From Loxodes magnus (Eukaryota; Ciliophora; Karyorelictea; Loxodida; Loxodidae), in NCBI GenBank assembly GCA_946699065.1, contig CAMPDV010000256.1, positions 317,001 to 381,000 on the forward strand: DNA of 64,000 bases, written 5' to 3'. Positions 12,955-24,170 of this stretch are shown here, piece after piece. Both the position numbers and the translations under genes were made by a program. Positions within the stretch are counted from its first letter, which is position 1; each line of letters begins with the position of its first letter. Under the pieces are notes generated by a model. It did not search any database, was not told where the DNA came from, and saw only the letters and a program-made list of their open reading frames with translations.

Positions 12955-13975
12955 TCACTTCTTCTTGCTCACTTTCATTCCTACTTTTGTCTTTTCATCT
13001 CTACGTTCTACTTCTTTGATAACACCTACTGCCACTGTCTATTTCATGTCTCTTACAGCAAATCTTCCTAATGGAGGATATTATTAAAATGATTCAACAC
13101 ACAAAGGTTTACTTGGAACTAATTTCACTATAGCAGCATCTCCAGTTTTTATATATTTAGGTGCTTCTTCGATAACTACACCACTACGTCTATCTACCTT
13201 TTGCTATATTTCTTTAAACTGACATGCTATATGAGATGTATGACAATCTAAAACAGGACAATAACCATTTTAAATTTATCCAGGATGATTTAAAACTATC
13301 ACTTAAGCTATAAAAGATGCAGATTCTTTAGGAGGATCATCTTTTGCATTTCCACATACATAGCCACGTTTTAAATCTTTTACACTAAGTCCCTTTACAT
13401 TAAATCCTACGTTATCTCCTGGAATCGCTTCTTCTACTTATTGATGGTGCATTTCTACTGATTTCACTTCAGTTGTTATAGATACTGGAGCAAATGTTAC
13501 TAACATATTTGCTTTTAAAACTCCTGTTTCTACTCTACCAACTGGTACTGTTCCTATTCCTCCTATCTTATACACATCTTGTAAAGGAAGACGAAGAGGT
13601 TTATCAGTAGGTCTTTTTGGTGCATTTACAGCATCTAAACATTATATTAAAGTTGGTCCTTTGTACCATTACATATTTGTAGATTTCTCTATCATGTTAT
13701 CACCTACCCAACCAGAAATCGGTACGAAAGGAATTTTTGTAGCATTATATCCAACTTTCTTCAAATATTCTCTCACTTCGTTACTAATCTCTTCAAATCT
13801 ATTCTAATCATAATTCACTGATTTATCATCCATTTTATTTATTGCTACTATCATCTATTTCACACCTAAAGTATAAGCTAATAAAATATGCTCTCTTGTT
13901 TATCCTTCTTTTCCTATTCCTGCTTCAAACTCTCCTTTTCCTGCTGCTATTATAACCAATGCTACATCTGCTTAT
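12955..13975 (-). pseudogene. EF-1alpha copy lacking its first 106 codons
   Basis: The sequence equals the other units from the TGA at 12955-12957 up to 13975, then changes abruptly to unrelated AT-rich DNA. The break falls in codon 107, so the start codon, the P-loop (residues 14-21) and DAPGH (91-95) are missing, while NKMD and domains 2 and 3 remain. It cannot encode a working GTPase. No spacer or 14-bp repeat block precedes it. The edge may be a recombination breakpoint that bounds the array. Confidence 0.93.
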
Positions 13976-14750
13976 TAGTTTTTCTTTTAAAAGTTAGTTA
14001 GTATAAGATCTCTTAATTTTTTTGAATTAGCATTTTTTTTTTTCGAAAAGCCTAGTTTTCTTCCATTTTTATTTATATGTTATTTATTTTATGAAAAAAT
14101 TTGATCTTGATATTTGATCTTTTTTTTTAGAATCTTGATTCACAGAATTTCTTTATTATCCTATTTTTGTTTTTGTGAAAGAGAGTTGTTGAAATTTATA
14201 AAAGTTTTTTCAACGAAATTTATGTATAAAATGTTAAATTGGATAAAATTTAATGATTTAGCATTTGGCTTTATTTCATATTTTCCATTAAAGAACATTT
14301 TTCTGATGTCACTTTATCAAAAGCTTTTTTTTTAATTTATAAAATATACAATTAATTAACATTTATTTAATTTAATATTTTATTTTCTTTCTATAGTTTA
14401 ATAATTATACAAAGTTGTATAATTTTATTCATTCTTATAATTATCTTTTTTATACGTTAGTTAAAGTTTCTTATAAAATAACATTAATAACTAATACAAA
14501 AGAGGAATATTAGTATTTTTTAAATCCATATCTAAAACTTATAACTTGTTGTTCAATCATGTAATTGGTCTAGTAACAGATTATTAGTGACTAAGTATAA
14601 ATTGAGCGAGATTAACTTTCTGCTTGGTAATATTTACGTTATGAGTACCAAGTATTAACAATAAATTGTCATATCTTTAACGGTCCAAGGAATAAAATAA
14701 TATTCTTAAAATTAAAAAAGATTATAGAACATGTTGCATTTTGTTGGTGC
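13976..14750. other. AT-rich stretch right of the array, no gene recognised
   Basis: Single-copy AT-rich sequence begins directly at the array edge. I see no convincing codon pattern. A less AT-rich patch from about 14560 may belong to the short retroposon that ends at 15136. Confidence 0.5.
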
Positions 14751-14759
14751 ACAGAAAGC

Positions 14760-15136
14760 ATACTTCTCTAAAAGATATCGATGACTGATCCGATGGATGT
14801 GGAACAGCAACTACGATAAATTATATTTTCTATCAGAAAATAATGAGATGCTGATATTGCAAGAGATAAGGATATAAAGTGGGAAATTATTTCCAATTTA
14901 AACTAAAAGAAAAGAGAATCTTAGAAATTTAATGGACAAGATTGAAGAAATATCAAGTAAAATTAATCATAAAAGAAGATAATAAGGTCTCTTAGGGAAC
15001 ATTCCGATCACAACCTTATAGAAGACAAGATTCACAAGGGAATGCTAACACTGTGGAAGACTTCAGTAAGGAATTTTTTTTTCTTTAAAAATCTTTATTT
15101 AAAGAGATATGTGCCATTGAGGGGCTAAGCGCTCTT
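14760..15136 (+). mobile_element. Short retroposon with 3' stem-loop (family S2)
   Basis: The 3' part (about 14985-15070) aligns with 46960-47035: both have TCTCTTAGG, then ACAAGGGAATGCTA and a GACTT block. The element ends in a stem-loop at 15104-15134 (GAG...CC-ATTGA-GG...GCGCTC) like those at 22373, 44001, 47077 and 55696. The 5' limit is a guess. The base composition is clearly less AT-rich than the flanks. Confidence 0.6.
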
Positions 15137-16080
15137 TTATTTATTTATAAGTACTAATTTTAAATAATCATTTCTGAATTATCAAGCTTTACTCCTCTAA
15201 AGTTTTTTTGGAATATATTTTACGAAATGAAAAATTTCAAAATTTTTATTTTTTTAATATTTTATGTTTTACCTTTTCATTATTTCAATTTTATTTGACT
15301 AACATTTCGCTTTTTCTAGTAACCTCTCTTTTAAAAATTTATTTATCATTATAAAACTAACTGAAATGCCATGAAAGCCAATTATTATTTAACCTTTTAA
15401 TTAATACTAGAATAAAAAAATAAATAAATATAAAAGCTTAATTTGCTAAAAAATCCATAAAGAAACTTATAAATTTGCTAACTATAATTTATTAACTATA
15501 ATATTATAAAATTTCTATTTTTCTGACTACAACATTTTTATAATATTAAGCAATATTTTTATATTTAGAAGCATAAAATTATTTTATTAACTCAAAATAA
15601 TCAAAAGTAGTAATAAATAAAAATTTCTTACTATTCAAGATGCTACAATATTTTAATCAATAGTTGCTATATTTTTTATTTTATTTATCATCAATTTAAA
15701 AATATTTTTTATATTAATTATTTAAGCAAATATATGAAGGCATTACTTTATATTATAATTAAAAAAAAGACTAAGATATTGAAAAAAAATCTTTTTAAAA
15801 CCATTAAAAAAGATTTGCTTAAAATCATATACTTAAAGTAAGAAAACAATTGATAAATAAAGGGCTTCTAAGATATTTTTAATTTGCTAAATTTTATATA
15901 TATTTTTATTTCTTTGCTTCACTTTTTTTATTTATTAGAATTTTCTTTTGAATTTTTAGAATTTAAAGAATAAATATTTATTTCTTCTTTTTTATCAAAA
16001 ATATACTGATTTTAAGCTTTAAAATAATTATATCTGATAATTATAGATTAAATAAAAATAATTTTTTTGAGTTCTCTGAT
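15137..16080. other. AT-rich intergenic DNA
   Basis: Long A and T runs with no repeat or coding pattern I can support. A short GATT run (four units) lies at about 16078-16091. Confidence 0.5.
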
Positions 16081-16097
16081 TGATTGATTGATTCTTT

Positions 16098-16520
16098 ATC
16101 TTGTATATGTATACAAAAAATTTGAAATGAAACATATCACTTAGTTTAGTTTTCATCATGATATAAAAATAATCAAGAAGCTTTACCATTAGAATTTAAC
16201 TTTAATAATATTTTAGCTTCAATTCTGCTTACATTAATAATTTTTATGCTTACTGATGAAGAGAAGCTAGTAACTTATTCAAGAAACAAATAATAACCTA
16301 GTACTTTTATTAATTATTCAAACAGTTAGAATCGTTAGAAGAGCATCAAAAACTAGATAAAGTTACACATTTTCAAGATTAACACTAGCAGTAAAATATA
16401 ATTTCCCTTTTACATGTAGTGATCTGGTTAATGGTAGTAGCAGTAAATATATTATTACCATTTAATTTCAAATTTACATTAAAAAATTATTTTATTAATT
16501 AAGCAGCGATATTAAATAAA
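16098..16520 (+). CDS. Possible membrane-protein fragment, unidentified
   Basis: With the ciliate code, one frame over about 16160-16310 reads as a polar stretch, a hydrophobic segment (FNNILASILLTLIIFML) and a charged segment (TDEEKLVTYSR). A second frame over about 16310-16500 continues with a charged helix-like stretch (QLESLEEHQKLDKV) and another hydrophobic segment (IISLLHVVIWLMVVAVNILL). The change of frame near 16310 means either a short intron or a frameshift. No family is recognised. The piece lies directly upstream of, and on the same strand as, the Kelch-like gene at 16541. All frames are open in this code, so the call rests only on protein-like content. Confidence 0.3.
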
Positions 16521-16540
16521 CTTTCTTTATAAACTAAAAA

Positions 16541-17443
16541 ATGAAGAACAAAGAAAAATATTTTTCTAGATGTCTCTTCTTACGAAAGATTTTAAGAGAA
16601 AAAGGAAATATTTTAGGTAAAATTCCACTCCTTCTGTTTAAGTATGAGATTCTACCTAACCTATGCTATATTGAATTTTCGAAATATGTTATAATAAACT
16701 TACGGGAAAGAAGATTATAAATTTGAGATACTTAAACTTAGAAACTAAATTTTTTGGATATAGAAAATGAGGGTATTAAAAGTCAATAAACATTTATATT
16801 TCAACTAGATGATTAAAAACTTGTTTTTTCGAAAGACTCACTAATTTTCTGTGAAAACCAGACTATTTTAAAAGAATATAAGTTAATACATAATTATGAG
16901 AAAAATAAGCTAACTCTTGATTAATTTAATAAATTACTATATGTTATAAACTCAAAGAACTGATATTCTGATTCGTGTTGTGAAGTTTTTAATATGATGA
17001 CTTATAAATCTAAATCTATTAAAGATTGCCCGTGTAGTGCAACAGGAAATGGAGTAACTTATGCAAAAGAAAATGTATTTAGTATTGGTGGATATGTGGG
17101 TTATTTGAGTAAAGATATTTATTAATATATCTGTCTAAAGGACTAATGACTTAAGTTAGAAGATTTGCTATAACCTCAGTCATTTTTGATGCAAAGCTTA
17201 TTTACCAGGGAACTGGATTCAATATTATTTTTCGATGAATTTTAGTATTTTGAAGGCACAGCTCTCTATGATTTTAAAAAAGTAACCAATCATGGACCAA
17301 TTTTTCCTGTTCTTTCTGAAGTTTATTTTCCAAATTTTCAACCTTTACTAAATAAAAAAAGAGTATTTAGTTACGCATCAAATATCGAAGGTTATGAACT
17401 TTGTGGATATGATATTAAAGCAAGAGAATGGAAGAAAATTTGA
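16541..17443 (+). CDS. Kelch-like beta-propeller protein with IPLLL N-terminal module
   Basis: A 300-residue ORF in the TAA/TAG=Gln, TGA=Trp code, ending on TGA at 17441. Residues 8-42 form the N-terminal module shared with the SPRY proteins of this window (CLFLRKIL, then GKIPLLLFKYEILPNL). The rest looks like four or five Kelch blades. The clearest is residues 171-206, with VFSIGGYVG, a spaced tyrosine pair and a Trp at 203, the Kelch double-glycine-to-Trp pattern. The last blade ends in GYDIKAREWKKI. Kelch domains bind proteins and are often substrate receptors of ubiquitin ligases; applying that here is inference. In-frame TGA codons appear as Trp (residues 62, 141 and 203). Four paralogues lie in the window, and this is the only one on the plus strand. 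Confidence 0.78.
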
Positions 17444-18300
17444 AAAATATGAGATTTTTCAATTTTTTTATTAAAATAAATAATTTTCTTTATCTTATAT
17501 TATTTTTCTATTTCAGTAAAATTTTCTATTTCAATTATTCAATATTTGTATTTGAATTAATTTGGCTTCATATAGTTTCTATAATTTCTTAAAGTACTTT
17601 ATTTAATTATCTAATAGCCGTTATTTAGAAGATATATAAACTAACCTATGAAATAAATATCGTAAAATTATTTAGATATTATTATTTATGTTAATTACTA
17701 CTTAATTTTATTTTACGATTTAATTCACTGTACTAATGATATATTAGTTAAGTTTTTATATTGATTTTGTTCTAGGAGCTATGAAGACCGATATTATATA
17801 GATCTGATAGTTGCTAAACTTAATTATATTATTGAATTTCTTTTTCCAGTTATTAAAGAAAAGAGAACTTATTATAAATCTAGGAAAATCAATGTTTTCT
17901 TGTTTCATTTTATAATATAATTTGATAAATTTCTGAGCCATTAAATGCTTGAAATGTTATCAAATCAAATCAAATCAAATCAAATCAAATCTATTCAGTT
18001 GAATTGGTTAAATATCAAATTGTTACTTAAAAAGCTTTTCTTGAAATCTTTCTAATAATTGATTTAATTCTGCTCAAAATTCCAGTTTTTTGCTTTTTTA
18101 TTATTCCATGGAATTAATTCTCCTCCATATTCTGCTTAAAGTAGTGTAAAATGTTGCTTAGAGTATTAATGTGTTATGGAGTCACATTCTTATATCTTAT
18201 TAGTTAATAACTAACTTTTTTCATTTTAGCTATATACTTGAACGATATTTTTTGATATGAAGATTAAAATTCTTCTTCTGATATAAAATCACTACAAAAT
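17444..18300. other. AT-rich intergenic DNA with a (CAAAT)6 run
   Basis: No gene recognised. A perfect run of six CAAAT units occupies 17961-17990. The rest is simple AT-rich sequence. Confidence 0.6.
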
Positions 18301-19119
18301 ATGTAACTTACCTTTTAAATAATTGGCTAAATATCTTTTTGCAAATGTTAGTTTTTAACATCTTATTATATATAAAATAGCACCTAAGAAATAAAAGAAT
18401 TCTCTTGCAAAATCTTATAATTAACCAGATTTAGTTAACGATTTCTATTTGCTACAATTGGATAATTAGAAACCAGCAAAGAAAGTTTAAGACCTTTTAT
18501 AAATAACTTAATCCCTCATGCTAACCATTAAAAATTTATAAATGAATAAAGTACTAAGTAAGAAATTAAATAATAGACTATTCCCTAAGAGATGGAAAGC
18601 TATATTGGATAAATTGAATGGAATTTAAGATAAAATTACGGCTAGAGAATCAGCTAACTGGAGCATACCAAGGTCAATTAACTATCAGATTCGGAATCAA
18701 AAAGTATGGGAATCTGAACTCAACTCATTAGAAAAGAAAAATTAAATGTTAATATTGCAATTAGTATGGACTCAAATTTAATTAGTATTATAGATTTAAG
18801 AAGAAACAATCTTAAGTAACAGAAAGAGGAATCTAAAACCTATTCAAGATCTATTGCTCGCTGAACAGAAGAATATTTTAACCATTCTTAGAAGTTCCAA
18901 AAATTTAAGATGCATTGAGACGATACGAAAGATGATAATTTGGATTTGACTTAAAAACATTAGCAAGAGGAAAAATTAATCAAGTTATAACGATTTAAAA
19001 TCCAGAAAATCCAGAAGAATACGACCTCAAGATAAATTGATTAATAAAAACCTCTATAAACTCTAATTCGTGATAAACCAAAAAAAGGATATGCCACGTT
19101 AATATATTATTATCATTGA
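18301..19119 (+). CDS. Unidentified hydrophilic protein, possible gene
   Basis: From about 18480 to 19117 one frame (same phase as an ATG at 18301) shows a good coding pattern in the ciliate code: first codon positions are rich in G (GAA, GAT, GAG), and the stretch is purine-rich compared with its flanks. Protein-like pieces include NVNIAISMDSNLISIIDLRR, SKTYSRSIARWTEEYF, HWDDTKDDNLDL and IRDKPKKGYATLIYYYHW. The frame then meets TGA at 19117-19119. I recognise no domain. The start is uncertain: the first 60 codons are weak and the true start could be as late as 18766. A rival frame over 18860-19060 also looks plausible. Confidence 0.4.
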
Positions 19120-19500
19120 AAGCTTTTTAGTCAATAAATTTTATAAGAAATGCTAACAATAGAGATTCTAAACATAAAGCTAATCTAAAGTAAAATTAAA
19201 AATAATAAAAATCTAAATGAAAATTATATAAAGCAATAAGATATTTTCTTAAAAATTAAAATCCTCATACAAAAAGTATAATTAGATGTATATTAAATCA
19301 ATTAAACTTAAACATAAAGTTTCTAATACTGAAATAACTATAATAAATTTTTATTTTAATGCTTTTAACTTTCTAAATTATAGTCTTTGTTTTTTATTTT
19401 TTTCTATGTTCAAATATATTCTCTTAGTTATAAAAGATTTTACCATACGGTTTTATATGGAGCTTTCCAAAGCTTTAAAAAAAATGTTCTAGTTTTTATT
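19120..19500. other. AT-rich intergenic DNA
   Basis: Nothing recognisable; short standard-code ORFs here are chance openings. Confidence 0.5.
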
Positions 19501-19518
19501 TTTTATTTGATTATATTT

Positions 19519-19940
19519 TCAGCAATTCAAATATCCAACTCCAAATTTTTTTAATATTTAATATTTCTTCATTTTTCTTTAGCAATGATATGGATATTTT
19601 CTTAGATCCTATAGCCTCTTTATTTTATTTCCTTCTGATAGTTTTGTTTTAGGTAACTTAAACTTGAAAATAAATTTATTCTTGAGTTATTGTCGAATTA
19701 TTTTGAAAAATTTCTCCATTAGCTCAAACTTGGATTATAAGATTTCTAATGAAATCTTGATTTAAATCACTAAATATTGACCTTCTTTTTTTCCAGAAGC
19801 AATTGAAGATCTTGATTTTCTTATTTTAATGCCTACATTACTATTTTCATTTTCTTAAAGAAAAGATTTAGTTATGTAACTTCTTGATCATGGTCTTTCA
19901 CAACATTTTTTATTTTACTAGTAAAATCCTGAATGCTCAT
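19519..19940 (-). CDS. Possible coiled-coil protein fragment
   Basis: On the minus strand, an ATG at 19940 opens a frame of about 140 codons rich in E, K, Q and L with heptad-like spacing (for example IVMQALKQENQDLQLLLEKK). It ends near a TGA at 19519. The architecture resembles the N-terminal part of the ORF1 proteins at 26650 and 57764, without clear sequence identity. My codon count and the coordinates differ by one base, so a frameshift may be present. Confidence 0.3.
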
Positions 19941-20059
19941 CCCCTAGCATAAAAATATTTATCTTTTTTAATCTAGACTCCTACTTATCCACTGTTATCT
20001 CTGACTTATCTACTAACTAAGAATTTAAAATTTACATTCCGAGCTTTTTTATAAACTAT

Positions 20060-20330
20060 ATATTTAATATTTTTTTAATCCTTTAAATGGTATAAAATTG
20101 TAATAAATATACTTAAACACCTTAAAGATTTTGTTTATCAATCTAGGTCTAGGATCATATAGCATTTTATCTGACTAAATTGAAATTTTTAGAGTATAAT
20201 TGTCTAATCCCCCAGATTAAAAGTGCATAATTGGCATTGCTCTTTTTTATCTTTTTTATCCTTAAACATTCTTTAAATTTTTTAAAGATCCTTCCAAAAT
20301 AATTGTCGATACTAGAATCTTAAAATTAAT
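20060..20330 (-). CDS. Possible coding segment downstream of a Kelch-like gene (HFxS family)
   Basis: The nucleotide sequence aligns with 53470-53690, and both lie 150-250 bases downstream of a minus-strand Kelch-like gene. One frame here reads AMPIMHFQSGGLDNYTLKI and the matching frame there reads VAIVHFNSEELEYYARKV, conserving HF, S, L and Y. The family is unknown. The pairing suggests that a two-part unit (Kelch gene plus this segment) was duplicated. Ends are approximate. Confidence 0.35.
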
Positions 20331-20488
20331 TAAAATGATAGTAAAAAGTTAAGTATAATAAGTAATAAATCTTATCAATCTTATATTCTTAGTTATGAGT
20401 ATAAAAAGTAAAATTAATATGAATATGTATTAAATATAAACTACTAAAACTATAGAAAATAATACTGTTTAAAGTTAAAAGCTTAATA

Positions 20489-21409
20489 TCAATTATCTGC
20501 CTTAACACATAAAATTTCCTACCATTTTCTTTTCACAATATCATAACCACAAAAGTCATAAGCTGCAGAATTTATCGCATAACTAAAAACTTTATTTTTA
20601 TTCAAAACAGGTTAGAAATTAGGATAATTACCAGATGAAACAGGAAAATTTGGTCCATGATTTACTACTTTTTTAAAGTCATAAAGTGCAGTTCCTTAAA
20701 AAGTCTAAAATTGATCAAATAGTAAAATTAGATCCAGTTCCTTGATAAATAAACTTTGTATCATTTGAGATTTAGGTTAAAGCAAATTTTCTAACTTTAG
20801 TCATTAGTTTTTTATACAAACATATTAATAAATATCTTTGCTCATATATCCTGCGAATCCTCCAATACTAAATACAATTTATCTTGCAAAAGTTACTCCA
20901 TTTCCTCTAGCACTATAAGGACATATTTAAATAGATTTAGATTCATTTCTTTTCATATCAAACACTTCACATAATGAATCAGAAATTTAATAATTTGAGT
21001 TTATAACATATAAAAGCTTATTTTATTAATCAAAAGTTAGTTTATTTCTATCATAATTATGCACTAATTTGTATTCCTTTAAAGCATTCCGATTTTCACA
21101 GAAAATTAGAGAGTCTTTCGAAAAAATAAGCTTTTAATCATTAAGTTGAAATATAAATTTTTAAATTCCTTTTAAATTATCATCTTCAATATTGATACAA
21201 TCCAGTTTTTATGCTTAAAAATCATAATTTTGCAGCATATCAGTGTTAAAGTTTATTACAATGTATTTTTAAAGTTCAACATAGTAAAGGTTAGGTAAAA
21301 TTTCATACTTCAAGATAAGAAGAGGAATTCTACCCAAAATAATTGCCTTATTTCTTAAAATTTTTCTCAAGAAGATACATCTAGAGAAATATTTCTATTT
21401 ATTGTCCAT
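20489..21409 (-). CDS. Kelch-like beta-propeller protein with IPLLL N-terminal module
   Basis: A 306-residue intact ORF, ATG at 21407-21409 and TGA at 20489-20491. It has the same length and layout as the copy at 53868 and is six residues longer than the one at 16541 because its C-terminus runs on past KRKWQEI. The N-terminus reads CIFLRKIL and GRIPLLILKYEILPNL. The main Kelch blade is VFSIGGFAGYMSKDIYQYV with a TGA-encoded Trp. Many glutamines are TAA or TAG. All differences from 53868 keep the frame, so both genes are probably under selection. Confidence 0.78.
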
Positions 21410-22345
21410 TATTATTAATATTTTATAATCGTTAAAGTTAAAAAATGATTTATATTAGAATTAAATTTAAAATTATAGAGAAAATGATTAAAAATAAAAA
21501 TTTATTTGATTTAATAAAATATAAAATAGAAGTTATTTTTAAGTATGTTTAAATTTTATTCTCAGTTTAACTTAAATGGGGATAGTAAGATTCTCATCGA
21601 AAATGACAAAAATTTGTACCAGGAAGTTTTTTGATATGAAGAATTGCTAAAGGATTAGAAAGAAGTCATGAGAACTTAAAAATAAGGTATCAAATAATAA
21701 CAGGTTAAAGATTCTCAGATCTAAGGTCTCTTTTAAAATGATTTTAAAAAATTTAGAATTTTATTTTAATAAAAAATTTAAGTAAAAGATTTTATAAATA
21801 TGCTTAAAAAATTACTTCATGATAATTAATATTATACATCACAAATATTTTAATTCATATCAATAAAAAATATTTTTTTGCTTCTACTAAAAAGTTATTC
21901 AGTTTTAAATAAACTGATAATTAAGAAATAATTATATCAATTTTCTCTTTTCTTTTTTTGAATTATCAAATATATTCTTTCATCAAGAATTAGAACAAAA
22001 ATAGTAAAATTTAATTCACTTATATTATCTTTAAAAAATGGTAGTAGCAAAACAGAAATTATCCAATTTTCAATCTTTTTAAAGTAAAAAAAATTATTAT
22101 TTGCTATATTTATTTTGATTATTTTTTAGTAATTGTTAATAATTAAACAGATTAATAAATATAACCATATTACGAAAGAAAAAAATTATAAATAAATATT
22201 AAGCTTATTAATTAATGGATATTTATTTTAGGTAATATTATATAAAAATTAAGACATTTACAAGAATGAAAAATAACTGAAAAAAATTATAAAAAAGTAG
22301 TATGTAAAAATTAAGTTAGAAAAATACGAAAATATTGAATATAAT
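21410..22345. other. AT-rich stretch with one weak ORF
   Basis: An ATG at 21545 begins a plus-strand frame of about 70 codons with protein-like composition (MFKFYSQFNLNGDSKILIEN) and then fades into low-complexity sequence. I do not call it a gene. The remainder is AT-rich with nothing to report. Confidence 0.35.
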
Positions 22346-22362
22346 TTAATAATATAAATAAA

Positions 22363-22772
22363 TATTATTATGGAGCGCGTAGCACCTCGTTGGCGCGAAG
22401 CTCTTTCAATATTAATATTTAATATTAATAATAAAGATTCTCATGCTTCTTGTTAAAATTCTAGTAGTCCAATGAGTCACGTCTGCTTCTCAAAATGGGA
22501 AATCTACTTATAAAAGATTATTCCCGAATCTTGAATCAATGCTACAGTCTTCTTGAATAAGGTCCATTAGTTATCAAGCCATTAATTAGAAGGCCAGCCA
22601 GTCTGCGTTCATACTATTGGTGAGAACCTTCAGGGAAAAATGGCTTCTCTCTTCCGAGCTTATCTAGCCTTCCCTGTGGTGGTTTCTAGTGCGAGATTAC
22701 TCACAATGCAGTGTACACTATACCAGATTGCCTATTAATTATCCTGACCACAGGACATCCATTTTATTATAA
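22363..22772 (-). mobile_element. Short retroposon with 3' stem-loop and 17-bp target duplication (family S2)
   Basis: The element is flanked by a perfect 17-bp duplication, TTAATAATATAAATAAA, at 22346-22362 and 22773-22789. Read on the minus strand it starts with AAAATGGATGTC and ends with a GC-rich stem-loop (22403 to 22373) and a short TAATA-rich tail. It aligns along its whole length with the plus-strand element at 43629-44033. It has no ORF. Target duplication, an A/T-rich tail and no coding capacity fit a SINE mobilised by a non-LTR retrotransposon. No clear tRNA-type promoter was found in this copy. Confidence 0.88.
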
Positions 22773-23365
22773 TTAATAATATAAATAAAGAATTTACCAA
22801 AGGAAATAGTGTCCCTTTTTTATAAAGATTGAATTCTTTTAACACTTTTTATGTAGATGGTTTCATCTTCTATTTCGTCTAACTAATATCTTCGTTTCAA
22901 ATCTTTTTTGATAATATTGTTATTTATAAAAGTCTTAAAAATTCTCTTTATTTTATTTAATTTTCTTGTCTTTTAGGCTTTAAATTTTTATGTAAAATGT
23001 TCATCGATAGTATGAAAACTACAATTCTATAAAACTAAAACAAAAAAGCTTTGTTTTTGAGGTCAATCACTAATTATACTTTCAAAATTTATCTTTTATT
23101 GAGACTTAAACCCTCCTATTAGTTTATTAATAATATTTTATGCTTCATTTTTAATTATAAAGCATAAATAGTTGGTGAAGCCTTTTAAAAATAATCTTAT
23201 AATAAAATCTAAGTACCTACAAAGTTAAAAATAATGAATATATAAAAATAATTAAATTAAATTTAGAATTAGTTACTTTAATGAACTTAAAAGAAGAATT
23301 TTCAATATTGGTGATTTTAAATTTTGATTAATAGTATCAGCTACTACATGAAAATAATCTACCAT
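22766..23365 (-). CDS. Unidentified protein, 3' end lost in retroposon
   Basis: One minus-strand frame from an ATG at 23363-23365 stays protein-like for about 195 codons in the ciliate code. It begins MVDYFHVVADTINQNLKSP, passes through a hydrophobic stretch (SPILKILLLSSLKQLILNLI), then NKLIGGFKSQQKINFESII and a basic and acidic tail (RRYQLDEIEDETIYIKSVKR). I recognise no family. The frame runs into the retroposon inserted at 22772, so the gene is probably truncated there; no continuation on the far side was found. The coding call rests on composition and one uninterrupted frame. Confidence 0.45.
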
Positions 23366-23900
23366 TTATTTAGGACTAAATAAGCAAAAATTAATGTTTA
23401 AGTGAACTTTATTTTAGATTTATATTTAAACTATTTATACTATGATTAATAAATTTTTGGAATATCTTAATTTGCTTAAAAAAATGTATTTATTTTATTT
23501 ATAATTTACAATAAAAAAAATTAATTTTTAAATATTTTTCAATAAAATAAAAATAATAAATTATAGAAAAATAAAATTTATAGCTTTAAAATGATTTAAT
23601 AATTAAATAAATATTTGAAATACTTTTTAAATATTTATTATAAATGGTTAAAAATTAATATTTTTAGTAGTTTTTATATTTCAGTTAAAATTAAAATTTT
23701 AAGTTTCTCTTTATTTTTTCTTATTTTAGGTTTATAAAATTGGATTTTAGTTACAACAAATTATTATTTTTTTAATTAATTTTAAATTAAATTTACTCAA
23801 AAAGGTTTAAAATTGTGTTATTTAATGATTTATAATAAAGATTTCTCTATTTAAATTTTCTTAACACTATCAAATTTTAAAATTATTTGCTTGATTATTT
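23366..23900. other. AT-rich intergenic DNA
   Basis: No feature recognised. Confidence 0.5.
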
Positions 23901-23904
23901 ACTA

Positions 23905-24170
23905 TATTTTATTTCATTGCTCTTTAAGTTAAACTAGCATTTTCGCAGCAGTTTTCAATAAAATCAATTTCTTTTAGTAAAACATGCAAAACACTTAATT
24001 TCTTTATTTATTTCTATAATTTGTCGATTTATAGAAAGCTTTTACTCAATAGACATTAAATTAGGATTTTTATTATTGCCATATATCATACACACTCTAA
24101 TCAATCTTTTAGTTATCCAATACAAGCAAATAAAATATTCATTAAATTATTTTTAAAGCAATAAATATTA
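23905..24170 (-). pseudogene. Remnant of NACHT gene C-terminal zinc module
   Basis: This aligns on the minus strand with 59180-59480, the C-terminal part of the complete NACHT gene at 59038-63450. Shared stretches include AACACTTAATTTCTTTAT and the codons for the first Cys pairs. About 70 bases between the cysteine-rich part and the ARAMK-like segment are missing, and substitutions are frequent, so this is an old fragment. Nothing corresponding to the NTPase or propeller remains. Confidence 0.7.

Larger units (their letters stand above)
1..13975 (-). repeat. Tandem array of 1,641-bp EF-1alpha units
   Basis: The same 1,641-bp sequence recurs head to tail: the motif at position 1 returns at 1642, 3283, 4924, 6565, 8206, 9847, 11488 and 13129. 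Eight full periods and about half of a ninth are present. Each unit is one minus-strand EF-1alpha gene (1,341 bp) and a 300-bp spacer. Units are almost identical by eye; the one difference found is C to G at 9128 and 10769, shared by two adjacent units. The array leaves the window on the left and stops inside a gene on the right. Near-identity suggests recent amplification or ongoing homogenisation. Collapse or expansion of the copy number during assembly is possible. Confidence 0.97.

Noticed and set aside
1..13975. A plasmid or satellite of foreign origin
   Set aside because: The unit encodes a normal eukaryotic EF-1alpha in the same variant code as the neighbouring genes.
14560..14800. tRNA-like fragments (paired GTTGGTGCAC and similar)
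   Set aside because: No cloverleaf with acceptor stem, D, anticodon and T arms could be assembled; no tRNA gene was found anywhere in the window.
17961..17990. Telomere repeat
   Set aside because: The CAAAT run is internal, short and lacks the G- or C-rich composition of ciliate telomeres.
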